The position numbers and the translations under genes were made by a program. The notes beneath the pieces were generated by a model. The model saw nothing but the letters and a program-made list of their open reading frames with translations, had not been told where the DNA came from and made no database searches. 64,000 nt of DNA from Mytilus trossulus (lineage: Eukaryota; Mollusca; Bivalvia; Mytilida; Mytilidae): positions 1,109,001 to 1,173,000 of the forward strand of contig NW_026963314.1 of assembly GCF_036588685.1 (NCBI RefSeq), in the 5' to 3' direction. This document shows, in pieces, positions 22,261-33,203 of this stretch (the first letter of the stretch is position 1; every line of letters starts with the position of its first letter).

Positions 22261-24194
22261 ATTGCTTCTTAAATGCACTAAATATTTCATGGGTTAAACG
22301 ATTAACGGCAAAAGAATTTGCTAATTGGAAAGTCATTCCAACATATTATTTCCATAAATTTGGTAAAAACAACCTTATATTTCACATGATGCCTGACAAC
22401 ATAAAATCATTACCTAATTTAAGTAATGTTCTACCCTCATTTTACTTGAACATATTAAAGAGCTGGTATGAAGCATATAATACACCAACAAGTAATACAC
22501 CTATCATAAATTTTAGAAATATTAGGCAGCAAATGTTGTGGGGTAATAAAAATATAAAATTTAGGAAAATGTTTAGTTTAACCAAATTGGATAAAAGATG
22601 GTATTATTTTCATTAATGATATAATTGACCAAAAAGGGCACATATCACAAAAACTTATATTGAAAAAAACTAACCTCAAAATCCAATTGGATCTCAGAAC
22701 TTTTAAAATGGAAAAATTGTATTCCAAAAGAATGGGTTAGTACATTAAAATCTGACAAATCTTTGAAAACTTCTGTAAAAACAAAATTAAACTTGTCCTT
22801 GATTGTTAACAAAAAAACAGAACTAATTGAAAATATGTCATCCAAAGACATATATAACTATTTAAATAACAAAAATGAGGAGAGACCACTAGGGTTCTCA
22901 AATGGAAAAACATCTTCAATCTAGAATCAATCACTCCAATAAATAATGTGCTTCAATTTACTTTTACCTATTTAATTAATAACAAATATAAAATGTTAAG
23001 ATGGAAATTACTCCATTTCATCCTACCATATAAACAATTATTACTACAATGGCACATACAAGAAACAAGTATGTGTGACTTGTGTAACGTGACTGAAGAT
23101 TACGAACACTTTTTTCTCAAATGTCAATTCTTTCATGAATTTTGGAAGAAAATATATGTACTTGTAAGCAAAATCAAAATTGGGTCACATATTTTTAATT
23201 ATAAAACTTTAGTACTGGGCTATATCAGTCAGGGGCGTTACTTAAACAAGTTATTTTTTTTAATTACTTATATAAGTATTTTTTTCTTTCAAAAATAATA
23301 AAATTACTTAATAGAGTTATTTTAAATTTCAAAAGAAACATAGACTAAATGTAGTTTTCATGATTTTAAACAACATTTTATATCATAAAATAAAGAATTT
23401 ATCAGATTTGAGAGGAGTATAGAGATAAAGGGTTACTTTGAAAATAATGACAAAAATATTACTTGAATAAGTTATTTTAAACATTTTTAAAAAAAATAAC
23501 AATTACACTTATCTAAGGCACATATGTAATTGATTTAGGTTACAAATTATAAATAACTTCAGGTCTTAATTAATTCACAAGTATCTATCTATTTATATCA
23601 GTCTACCTTCAAGATTTTAGAGGAAAATGATAATTTAATAGTCCCAAGAGCAATCTTTGACCAAGAAGCGTCGGTATGAAAGATAAGTGCGTCGGAAAGT
23701 TAATTAGTGTTTCTGAAGAATTAGTTTTTATATATCAAGGGAAAAATAACCAGATAACTGTGAAAATTATTTAAAGCTAGTAAAATCTGTATTCTTGGAC
23801 ACCTATAAAAATAATATTCAGAAAAATAACTTATATAAGTTATATTTAAATTAGCCTCGTTTTCAACATTACTTGTATAGGTAATTTTAATTGTTACTTG
23901 TTTAAGTAATGCCCCTGACTGTATATAATACATGATCCTATGTATAATGATATAAATCTCTTCCTAACTGTCTTATTATATTCAATTCATAAAAGCACTC
24001 ACATATCAAATTATATACAAAAAGACATAGACGCTTATGCAATTTTCAGAAATGAATTTTTAAACACATACGAAATTAACATATATATTAATGCTAAAAA
24101 CAGAAAATTTCTAAATGATGTAAAAAGATACATAAAATCCTTTGAAGCAGTAAGCGTGGGTACGTGGCCACACTACACTGTGGTATACAGATAA
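22248..24194 (+). pseudogene. LINE C-terminal region with CCHC-like finger, split by MITE
   Basis: Follows the RT with several frameshifts. WKLLHFILPYKQLLLQWHIQ leads into CDLCNVTEDYEHFFLKC, the Cys-x2-Cys and His-x4-Cys pattern usual at the end of L1/Tx1-type ORF2. The frame is cut after GY at 23225 by the MITE. Removing the MITE and one TATAT copy restores LVLGYIIHDPMYNDINLFLT in frame through to the stop at 24192-24194 (end YTVVYR). Confidence 0.88.
23226..23921. mobile_element. MITE inserted in the LINE reading frame
   Basis: TIRs are CAGTCAGGGGCGTTACTTAA on the left and the complement of CAGTCAGGGGCATTACTTAA on the right. TATAT flanks both ends (23221-23225, 23922-23926). The interior is AT-rich, has no coding frame, and repeats the palindrome ACTTATATAAGT. 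The LINE frame is restored only if exactly 5 bp are counted as duplication. Confidence 0.9.
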
Positions 24195-25094
24195 AAGCCA
24201 GCAAATATACAGAAGACCGATTTCCGTGGATCAACATGTAAATAAACTGTAAATATCGAGAAAATATATTTTAGATCTTAAATGTCATGACATTGAATTA
24301 CCTCACGTTTTTATGCCGATACATATGTATATACAACCACTTTTAATATTCCTTTTAATGATGATAGATGTCTACCAGTGTGACTTTTATATTTTAATCA
24401 TTTAGAGATAAACATGTACATTTACAAGGTGGTGGAATACTCATGATTGAGGTGCTCCTTTATTGGAGGAAGTTACGATATACAAGTTACAAGTTACAAG
24501 ATCATGAATAGCTATATATAATATTTTTTTCATGTATAGAATTTGTGTAGCAAAAGTTGACAATATATCTGAGCACTTGGTAATAAACCAAAACATCATG
24601 CTTTGTGAAAATGTACAGAATTTTGTCTCAAAATACTTTTTATACACACTTTATCACCTAATCAAATGAATTTCCAACTACAATGTCGAAACTTACCACA
24701 TGTAATTTTTAACTAAAGTTTAAGTTGTTCGTGTGTATCAATAAAACATATAAATTAATCCGGACAATTGATCAACCAGCTTCAACGGCTTTCATCAATA
24801 AGGTTAAAGGTCAACGATCATAAAGTTTTAATCTTTAGAAACAAAACCGGACAAAACTGTACACTTTCCGTAATCATGAAACAATATAGTTTGTAAAATG
24901 TATGTAATAACCATGAACTGTAAAACTAACAAACTATGATCTTATATATGAATTCACTGAATAAATTCCCTGGTTATCCAGTGACTAATTCACAGGGATA
25001 CTCGGTCAACTGCTGTAGGTCGAGTAATTTGTTACAACAGCAAAGAAAAGTGCAATAAAGACATTATTTTATTAAAAAAAAAAAAAAAAAAAAA
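24195..25094 (+). other. LINE 3' untranslated region and poly(A)
   Basis: About 900 bp between the ORF2 stop and the poly(A). It includes AATAAA at 25054 and a pure A run at 25074-25094. No other gene is seen in it. Confidence 0.8.
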
Positions 25095-25101
25095 TCCTTT
25101 A

Positions 25102-27260
25102 TAAATTTTTGTCAGTAAAGTGTCAGTTCTTCAATCTTCAATTCTAGCCCAAAAAATGGCAGACTTCCTTTCGGTACTACTAAAACACATTTGGCTTTGC
25201 ACATCTGCATATAATTGATTGCCCGAGTAATTAAATTAACAGGAGGAACTACCGAATTATTAAATTTTGACTAATCATATGCAAATGCATCTACACCTGA
25301 TGTACCTAGAGTTAAAAAAAATGAAAAGAATACAGCTAATTTCTTATTTCTGTCGTCTACAAAAGTATCACAAGTAAATGGACCCTATACAGAATTAAAA
25401 AAAAATATATTTTGTGAAACACCCCAGTCATCAAAATCAAACATTTTACTAAGCACATCTGCGCAGGTATTTTCATTCCAAGGTATCCATTCTACTTCTA
25501 ATACTAAATTGTTGTTTAAACATAATCATGTGAAAAATATCTAATGATATAACTTTTAAATCTAATTTCATGCTACCTCTCTGTACAATTTTAACAACAT
25601 TCTGGTTGTCTGTATAAAGTTTAAAAAGTTTTCCGCATAACATAAATTGTAATGATTCTAATATATTTTTGACAGCTTTTAATTCTCTCCAAGTAGAACT
25701 CTTAATTCTGTTTTCTTTATCCCACATAAAATGTAAAATATGGTTATCACCTACAGTAAAACCTGCGCCAGCATATTCACTAGCGTCTGAATATATAATT
25801 CGTTCAGGTAATATCAACATCGGAGTTATACATTCAAAATGTAATTTTCACACTGAAAATACCAAAATCTGAGTTCTTGTAAAATTTCGTCATTCGAATG
25901 TATAAAAGAATCCCAATATATCCTAGTGTTAATCATCATATGCAAATGTCTAGTCATAATTTGACAAATATAACCCAATGCTGGTTTCATGGATATAATT
26001 TTACCACATACTTTAGCTAAATCTCTACAAGTTGGTCTAATCGTACCTTCTAATAATGCAGAAATGCACAATTTCAAACCCTGAAAATTTTTGTTTGGTA
26101 TTTCTGATGAACTATTATATAAATTCCATTCAATACTCTGTTGTGGTGTCCACACGCTTTTAATTTCATTAGCAACAAAACCAGATTTTTTAAAATCAGC
26201 ACGAATCTGATTAGCCATTTTTGTACATGCATCAAAATCGACAGCTAAACCAAAACCATCGTCTAAATAAACTATGATGGGATAACCCATAAATCTCCAC
26301 TTTTAACTAAAAATCTAACTGTCTTAGTGAAAATATGACCAGCTGATGATAGGCCGAATGGTAAAACAGAAACAGTATAACATCTGATTTTATTGCCAAA
26401 TTTCCATGAAAAGCCTAATATTTTTGGTGATCATCATGTATATCAATATGGTGATATCCCGACCGAAAATCAAATTTATATCCATATTCAGCGTTAACTG
26501 CATAATTTAACGCTTCGTTTACACCCTCAAATTTCACCTTTTGTTTGTCAACATATTGATTAACATGACGTAAATCGAGTACTAATCTCATTTTACCTGA
26601 ACTTTGTACAGATACCGTTAAAGGGTTCACAACAAAAGGTGGACATCTGACTTCTTTAATACAATGTGAGTCAAGTAACTCGAATATGGATTTTTCGACA
26701 AAATCTGAATATTTTATAACAGCCATATTATTTCGTAAAAATGCCAAATTCGGTTCACTTACAAAAGGTATTCTATATCCTAAATTTATAGTATTAATAA
26801 TAAAATCATTTGCGCATAAAACATTTTTCCAGAACTCAACATTTCTTCTTAAATTGCCTTTGACATTAATAAGTGTTTTTCCCGATTCTGTCTCATAATT
26901 GTTAATAATATCAAAACTATACTCAACTTCATTAATAAATGATGACTGTGAAGAATTCACCTCATGTTGATTTTGGCAACTGGTCTTTTGGTGAGCTGAC
27001 TGTTGCAGATTGGGCTCCTTTGAATGGACAGGCTCTTGCGAAGTGACCCGTTTGGATGCAGTAATAGCACACTGCTGATTGGAAATTGCTGTTTGGTTTA
27101 CCACGGTTCCCGTCATTGGCGTTGAATTGTCTAAAGCCACGAAAACATTCTTTGGTGTTGAATTTTGTACCGTTGATTTCTGCACGGCCATAACCATTTG
27201 TTTATTTTTCCACCGGACGATCATATGGTTTGTAATTTCTTCTCCTTGATCTAGCTCTGG
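25102..27260 (-). pseudogene. Reverse transcriptase and RNase H of the Ngaro/PAT-type element
   Basis: Minus-strand polyprotein. The RT part runs through NNMAVIKYSDFVEKSIFELL, SGKMRLVLDLRHVN, FDFRSGYHHIDIHDDHQKY and IIVYLDDGFGLAVDF (catalytic YxDD). RNase H shows IIYSDASEYAGAGF, STWRELKAV and LYTDNQNVV, the Asp, Glu and Asp of the active site. After it comes the DIRS-type tail with ADVLSKMFDFDDWGVSQNIF, GVDAFAYD and VVPKGSLPFFG near 25150. A frameshift between 26290 and 26415, another near 25822 and several stops break it. Its 5' part overlaps the Gag-like frame (27202-27356) in a different frame, as in related elements. Confidence 0.9.
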
Positions 27261-27724
27261 TGATCGCGGACCGTAAGTTGGCGGCATCGTCTTTATCATC
27301 AGCCAAAGGACTATCCAAATACTCATTAACAGTATCCCACCCATGCTTATCGGCAATTTTAAGAATTTTATTGCGTTTTCTTACCGTCTCTTTCTTTTCT
27401 GAAATACGGCTTGATGCGGCGTCCAAAGAATTAAACTTAACAAAACTTTCAATTTTGGACAATTTATCCGAACGTTCAATATTAAAAATGTGTTGAATGC
27501 GGTAACCTTCCTTCTTGAATTTAAAATCTGTTGCATCTACTCCAGTAGCTTTCTCCGACTTCTCGTTCGCAAAACGGCTCTCAAAATGTTGAATATTGTT
27601 GTTCTTACGCATTACTCAATACGGTAGAGAAGAGTGACACAGCACCGTCTGTCGACAAATCAGTATAAACACCACTGGACTCTGTAGGATCTCTCGCATC
27701 TAGATCTGGATCGGAGTTTGACAT
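27202..27724 (-). pseudogene. Gag-like ORF of the Ngaro/PAT-type element
   Basis: Starts at ATG 27722-27724 (MSNSDPDLDARDPTESSGVY), runs to a stop after TVLSNA, and continues one frame over from 27612 (MRKNNNIQHFESRFANEK) to the stop at 27202. The C-terminal part has KKEGYRIQHIFN, KHGWDTVNEYL and LADDKDDAANLRSAITRARS, which resemble the conserved C-terminal part of DIRS/Ngaro Gag-like proteins. One frameshift near 27610 separates the two parts. No zinc knuckle is seen. Confidence 0.78.
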
Positions 27725-27745
27725 AACATGGTTAGGAATAAACTT

Positions 27746-27987
27746 CAAAAACTGTCATAGTTACTGTGATCGAGCACTTTCGATAAATGACACTCGCAAA
27801 TTTACTTTATATAATATAACGGGACCCCACCTTTTAAACCGCCAAAGTATTTCACGAGCATATTTTACCCATCTATATTTATAACCAAAACAAGGACTTG
27901 TAATACAACTACTCTCACTAACCAACCTTGAACTTATAAATAGTATCACTGGGGAAAAACCCCAAGTCTCAACGAAAAGAAATTTAA
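27746..27987 (-). repeat. Split direct repeat A1 (element 5' end)
   Basis: Nearly identical to A2 (17418-17657) in the same orientation. It ends GAAATTTAA at the junction with the satellite. Confidence 0.93.
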
Positions 27988-28164
27988 ATCTGTTTATTAT
28001 CTGCGTCGTAAGGACATAGTCTCAGTGACATATATTCCGCATCGTTTTATTATCTGTGTCTTAAGAGGAAAGTCTCATTGACGTATGTTCCATATCTTTA
28101 TATTATCTGTGTGTTAAGGGTATTTATCATTGACATATATTCCACATCTTTTTATTATATTTAG

Positions 28165-28295
28165 TTATCAAAGGTACCAGGATTATAATTTAGTACGCCA
28201 GACGCGCGTTTCGTCTACATAAGACTCATCAGTGATGCTCAAATCAAAATATGTATAAAGCCAAACAATTACAAAGTTGAAGAGCATTGAGGATC
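28165..28295 (+). repeat. Family A fragment inside the satellite
   Basis: TATCAAAGGTACCAGGATTA, then ACGCCAGACGCGCGTTTCGT, to GAGCATTGAGGATCC. The satellite segment before it (from about 28036, TCTGTGTCTTAAGAGGAAAG) is repeated directly after it (from about 28297), so insertion and a local duplication went together. Confidence 0.85.
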
Positions 28296-29090
28296 CTATT
28301 ATCTGTGTCTTAAGAGGAAAGTCTCATTGACGTATGTTCCATATCTTTATATTATCTGTGTGTTAAGGGTATAGTATAATTGACGTATATTACACATTTT
28401 TTTTATTATCTGCGTCGTAAAGAGTATAGTCTCATTGACGTTCATTCCACCTCTTGTTATTATCTACACCGTAAGATCATAGTCTCATTAACGTATATTT
28501 CACGTCTTTTTATTATATCAATCAAAAGGGTATAGTCTCATTGACGTATATTCCACATCTTTTTATTATCTGCGTCGTAAGGTAAAAGTTTCTTTGACGT
28601 ATATTTCACATCGTTTTTTTATTTGCATCGTAAAGGTAAAGTCTGATTGACGTATATTCCACATCTTTTTTTATAATCTTATTGACGTACATTTAACATC
28701 TCTTTATTATTTGAATCGTAAAGGTAAAAGTCTTATTGATGTATTTACCACATTTGTTTGTAATCTGCACCGTAAGGGTATGATCTTATTGACGTACAAA
28801 TGTATTTTCCATCATATCTTTTTTGTATCTGTGTCGTAAGGGTAAAGTTTGATTGACGTATTTTCCACATGTTTAATTATCTGCGTCTTAAGGGTATAGT
28901 CTCTTTGACTTATATTCCACATCTTTTTATTATATGCGTCGGAAGGGATAGTTGCATAGAGGTATATTCTACATCTTTTTTTCATTGGCGTCGTAGGGGT
29001 AGTCTTATTGACGTATATTCCAGCTCTTTTTATTATTTGTGTCGTAAAGGGAAAGTCTCTTTGACGTATATTCCACATCTTTTTTTTTTT

Positions 29091-29685
29091 ATCTGCGTCG
29101 CAAGGTTATAGTCTTATGGAGGTAAATTCCACATATTTTTAAAATCTGCATCGTAAGGGTATGGTCTTATTGACGTATATTCATCTCCTTTTTATTATTT
29201 GTGTCGTAAGGTTAAAGTCTCATTGACGTTTATTCCATATTTTTTTTATTATCTGCGTCTTAAGGGTATAGTCTCATTGATGTGTATTCAACATCTTTTT
29301 ATAATCTTCGTCGTAAGGGGATAGTACATATTCTTTTAAGTATCTACGTCGTAGAGTTATAGTCTTATTGACGTATATTCCACATCTTTTTTTTTATCTG
29401 CGTCGTAAGGTTATAGTCTTATGGAGATAAATTCCACATCTTTTTAAAATCTGCATCGTAAGGGTATGGTCTTATTGACGTATATTCATCTCCTTTTTAT
29501 TATTTGTGTCGTAAGGTTAAAGTCTCATTGACGTTTATTCCATATATTTTTTTATTATCTGCGTCTTAAGGGTATAGTCTCATTGATGTGTATTCAACAT
29601 CTTTTTATAATCTTCGTTGTAAGGGGATAGTACATATTCTTTTAAGTATCTACGTCGTAGAGTTATTGTCTTATTGACGTATATT
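29091..29685. repeat. Higher-order satellite duplication, about 306 bp
   Basis: A block of about six monomers (29091-29385) recurs almost unchanged at about 29396-29685. It shares the odd variants ATGGAGGTAAATTCC / ATGGAGATAAATTCC, TATATTCATCTCCTTTTT and GGGGATAGTACATATTC. Confidence 0.85.
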
Positions 29686-29721
29686 CACCATTTTTTTTAT
29701 TATCTGCGTTGTAAGGATCTT

Positions 29722-32385
29722 ATTGAAGATATGGTATGTGTGCCAATAAGAGAAATCTCCATCATAGCCAGAATTTATAAAAGTAAACCTGTATAGGTTA
29801 AGGTACGGTCTTCATCACGGAGCTTTGCCTCACATAGAACAGCAAGCTTTAAAATGTCTCAGAAGTTACTTGTTTAAAACTATTTAAACGAAACCAACGG
29901 TCTAATATAAAGAAAAAAAACGAGAAACGCGTATGAACCACGACAACAATCGACAAATACTGAACATCAGATGGTTCCTGACTAAGGAGAGGTGTAAATA
30001 ATTGCACACTATAACATATGAATTGACATGTCTTAACTCAATCACAAGACATATTAACTCAAGTGAACATACACTGAACAAAAACATTTGATCGATGACA
30101 AACATTTTTCCTTTTTTTTGTCGTTTTGTTACTGTCTCCTTCACATATATCACATCTTTTTCTTATGTTTTGTGGTCATGATGTACTATATCACTGACGT
30201 ATATTTCACATATCATTTTTCGTTTGCGTATAATGTCATTGACGTATACCACTTTTGCTTTTTTTCTCTGGCCTTCGTTTTCGCAAGGACGTGAAATATT
30301 GAAGGTGGTTTCTACAACGTTCAGTGGCAAATATAGGACCAGACGTGAGAACATTGAGGTTCTTCGTACATAAATGTCTCCCAAAACCTACTGACATGAG
30401 GTTTGGTTTGGTTGTTGTTAATGCTATTAAGGGACCATGAACTGAAGAATAATATTGACAAACTTAATTTTTTAAAGTTTTTATATTGGGCATGTTGAGG
30501 ACATTTTAAGATTAAAGACATACGCATATATGATTAAGCTTTCTATAATAAATAATCTTTATTGAAAACGCAAAACACTCGCGGTGGGTTAAAATAAAAA
30601 AATAAATACACATTGTGTAACATGAACAAAAAACATTTCAAAAGTTCAAATTAATAATATGTACATAAATAAAATAGTTGCTGGTTCTTATAGGATGCAC
30701 TAAAATGAGTCATTAACAACACGTCCTTGACGGATGCAAAATTTTCAACAAATAGTATGTACATGTATAGCTGTTTCTTTAAGCGACAATCGTGTATTAC
30801 AAAAATGAACAACTACATGCTTTTAGTAAACAAACAAATTTTGAACCTTTAAGATACTATTGTAGTAATTCTGTAATATAATTCATCAAGTTGAATTTGT
30901 ATTCGGATGATAACACAAACCCATAAATTAATTTCGAATGACTCTATGTAAACGAATCTGAACCGTGAAGTCATTATTAGGTATGGTTTACATATACACA
31001 TTCATGGATCTACAATCTGTCGATACCTGTATCTTGGCATTGCACAAGGTCATGTTTTTTCTCTTGACTGTTTATGACGTCTTTACACTAAATCCATTGG
31101 ATGGTGGATGTGTACAGATTGATAAGTAAGTCTTAGATACATGATTTTTTTTTTTTTAAATTATTAGTTGCAAGTAGCTTTGACCTAGCTGTCACTTAAC
31201 TGCGAGTACTCTCAGATCTGTTCATAGTGTATTTTTGTTGTTGGGATGTACAAGTACCTGGCCACGTCCACTTGTATTTTTGTCCATCTGACGAGTTAAG
31301 CCCCTTTTCAACTGATTTTTATAGTTCTTATCTTGTACTGTTATACCGCTGTCCCAGGTAAGGGGAGGGTTGGGATCCCGCTAACATGTTTAACCCCGTG
31401 ACATTATGTTTGAATGTGCCTGTCCTAAGTCAGGAGCTTATACTTCAGTGGTTGTCGTTTGTTTACGTGTTACATATTTGTGTTTCGATCATTTTTTTCT
31501 ATATTAGAAGGCCATTAGTTTTCTCGTTTGAATTGTTTTACACTGTCATTTCGGAGCCTTTAATAGCTGACTATGCGGTATAGGCTTTGCTAATTGTTGA
31601 AAGCTGTACGGTGACCTATATTTGTAAAATTATGTGTCATTTTGGTTTTTTGTGGAGAGTTGACTCATTAGCAATCATACCACATCTTTTTCTTTATATA
31701 TACTTCCCTATTTTCTAAATATGAACACACGAATACACGTAAACATGTCATTAAGTTTAATATTAATAAAACTTCTAATAGCTTAATCTGTTGTTTGTCG
31801 TCAAGTGGCAAATATGTCATGCCTATTCCGAACGAGAACAAATGGACAGTCTATATTGTAAGTAAGTTTTCCAGGATATAAAAAAAAAGAAATGAAAACC
31901 GGAGTAAGAGTATGAGACAGCAAACCGACAACACCATACAATTTTGAATGTGTTTCGATTGTATTTAAAACCAACACATTCGTATAGAATATTTGTTTCG
32001 AATACCAAAAACAATGCTGAGGCAAATGACTTAAATAAAAATGTTCTCTTAAACAATGTGTAAATGGTTTTTAAAGATGTCATGCACTATAATTTGAATT
32101 TTGTTTTCTTCTTCAAACATCACACAGTTAGTGGATGTGTATCAAAGAACAACACATCTTTACAGCATTACTTTACATTCCCATATAAAGATGATTTGTT
32201 GTCAGACACAAAGCGTTAATCACACCACACATCTACATAACACATGTGTTAATATTGTCTTTAGTCTGAATACGGAATACAACTGTACAGATCATGACAA
32301 TCAGTGTAAAAAGGTAGATAGTAAATAAAACAAAAGTAAACAAAAGATTTTTTTTGAATTTGAAAGATTTTTTCATGTTTATTTA
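29722..32385. other. Intergenic, mostly dispersed repeats
   Basis: Reverse family E copy at about 29722-30010 and a forward copy at about 31338-31695 (GTCATTTCGGAGCCTTTAAT, CTGACTATGCGGTATAGGCT). The rest (30300-31330, 31700-32385) is AT-rich. No splice-bounded coding segment was found. Confidence 0.55.
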
Positions 32386-33203
32386 TCATGGTTTCTTTTT
32401 CACCTCAAAAAGAAATGCATTTCCGCCACGTCTATTACAAACAAGCAAACTATTTTCTTTTCTGTCAAAATAAATTCCCCGCGGTTTATCCAATCCATCA
32501 GATTCAGTAAGAAGTTCCCTATGGTGTTTACCATCATCTGATACAACTATAACAGTGTTCGTCCTCCTGTCCGTCACATAGACATTCCCCTCGTTATCTG
32601 TTGTCACACGACCGAAATCTTGATATTCATCCTTTTTAAACTTCCACATTACTTTTCCTTCTAACGAGCAGCAGTATATTGATGAACCGTATTTACAGAC
32701 CAACCTGTCTCTGTCTACTGTAATGTCGGTGATATCGTCTGAAGGTACCGGTATAGTACGTATTACTTTACCTGTCAGGTCCATCACATGTATTGTACTC
32801 CCCATAACAACGTACAGGTTATTATCATTATATGATATTCCCGAGCAGTCACCACTGGTGTTGATTGTACTGGTGATAGAACGTGTAGATATATTTATTA
32901 GTATGGTGTTGTTATATCTACAGGATACTGCTACAGTATTACTATCTATCTCTGTTATATAACGTGGTGAATAGGACAGAGACATGTGATGTTTATTAGT
33001 ACCGTCTGAATTACAAATAATAAGTCGCTTATTATCACAGTCGGTAAACACTAATGTATTGCCTGTTTTGATGCAGCTATAAATGTACAGATTTTCATTC
33101 GTTGACTGTTTTATATTAAACTGTTGACGCAAATTGACCAAAACAGGAAGGTTGGCCTTGACAGGTGTTTGATCCTGAGCTTCTTCTTTGTTTGGTTCAT
33201 TTT
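32386..33203 (-). CDS. NHL/TRIM2-like beta-propeller protein, exon 4 (last)
   Basis: This exon carries 271 codons plus TGA at 32386-32388. It starts after a clear acceptor (TTATTTATTTCAG) at 33203 in phase 2, giving NEPNKEEAQDQTPVKANLPV and then a propeller. Repeated beta-strand blocks include NTLVFTDCDNKRLIICNSDG, YITEIDSNTVAVSCRYNNT, CSGISYNDNNLYVVMGSTIH, FGRVTTDNEGNVYVTDRRTN, TVIVVSDDGKHH and GLDKPRGIYF. This is the NHL-like fold at the C-terminus of many bivalve TRIM2/TRIM71-like proteins, usually a protein- or RNA-binding module. No RING or B-box exon was found upstream. AATAAA overlaps the region just after the stop. Confidence 0.85.

Larger units (their letters stand above)
19199..25094 (+). 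mobile_element. L1/Tx1-like LINE inserted in the Ngaro/PAT-type element
   Basis: Plus-strand non-LTR retrotransposon with apurinic-type endonuclease, reverse transcriptase and C-terminal CCHC-like domains, a 3' UTR with AATAAA at 25054-25059, and a poly(A) tail of 21 A (25074-25094). TCCTTTA at 19192-19198 recurs at 25095-25101, so target duplication is at least 7 bp, up to 11 with adjoining A. Joining these flanks restores the host element's reading (FIKD then FREYKN on the minus strand). No ORF1 is visible in the 450 bp before the endonuclease, so the copy is 5'-truncated or of a one-ORF type. A 696-bp MITE lies inside. Many frameshifts are present. Confidence 0.9.
17197..27987 (-). mobile_element. 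Ngaro/PAT-type tyrosine-recombinase retrotransposon
   Basis: This DIRS-order element lies on the minus strand. It has split direct repeats A1 (27746-27987), B1 (17658-17772), A2 (17418-17657) and B2 (17197-17270), in element order A1, Gag-like, RT/RNase H, tyrosine recombinase, B1-A2, B2. Both ends are TTAA (TTAAATTCTCCC and GAAATTTAA), and at 17657/17658 the two end sequences are fused directly, as expected of a circular-junction template. There is no target duplication: joining 17196 to 27988 restores a continuous satellite monomer, as expected for a recombinase. The LINE at 19199-25094 interrupts it; without that it is about 4.9 kb. Stops and frameshifts in its genes make it inactive. Confidence 0.9.
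27988..29715. repeat. 53-bp satellite array, right part
   Basis: The array resumes at ATCTGTTTATTATCTGCGTC, in phase with the left part, and holds about 30 more monomers. It is interrupted by a family A fragment at 28165-28295. Three very diverged monomers with CACTGACGTATATTTCAC also occur at about 30120-30260. Confidence 0.92.

Noticed and set aside
26415..27356. The first part of the long minus-strand frame as RT N-terminus
   Set aside because: The first 50 or so codons (27356-27202) overlap the Gag-like frame and look like its shadow. The RT-type sequence begins after about 27260.
28812..29111. Repetitive open frames on both strands in the satellite
   Set aside because: They are simply translations of 53-bp monomers, with no frame kept across the array.
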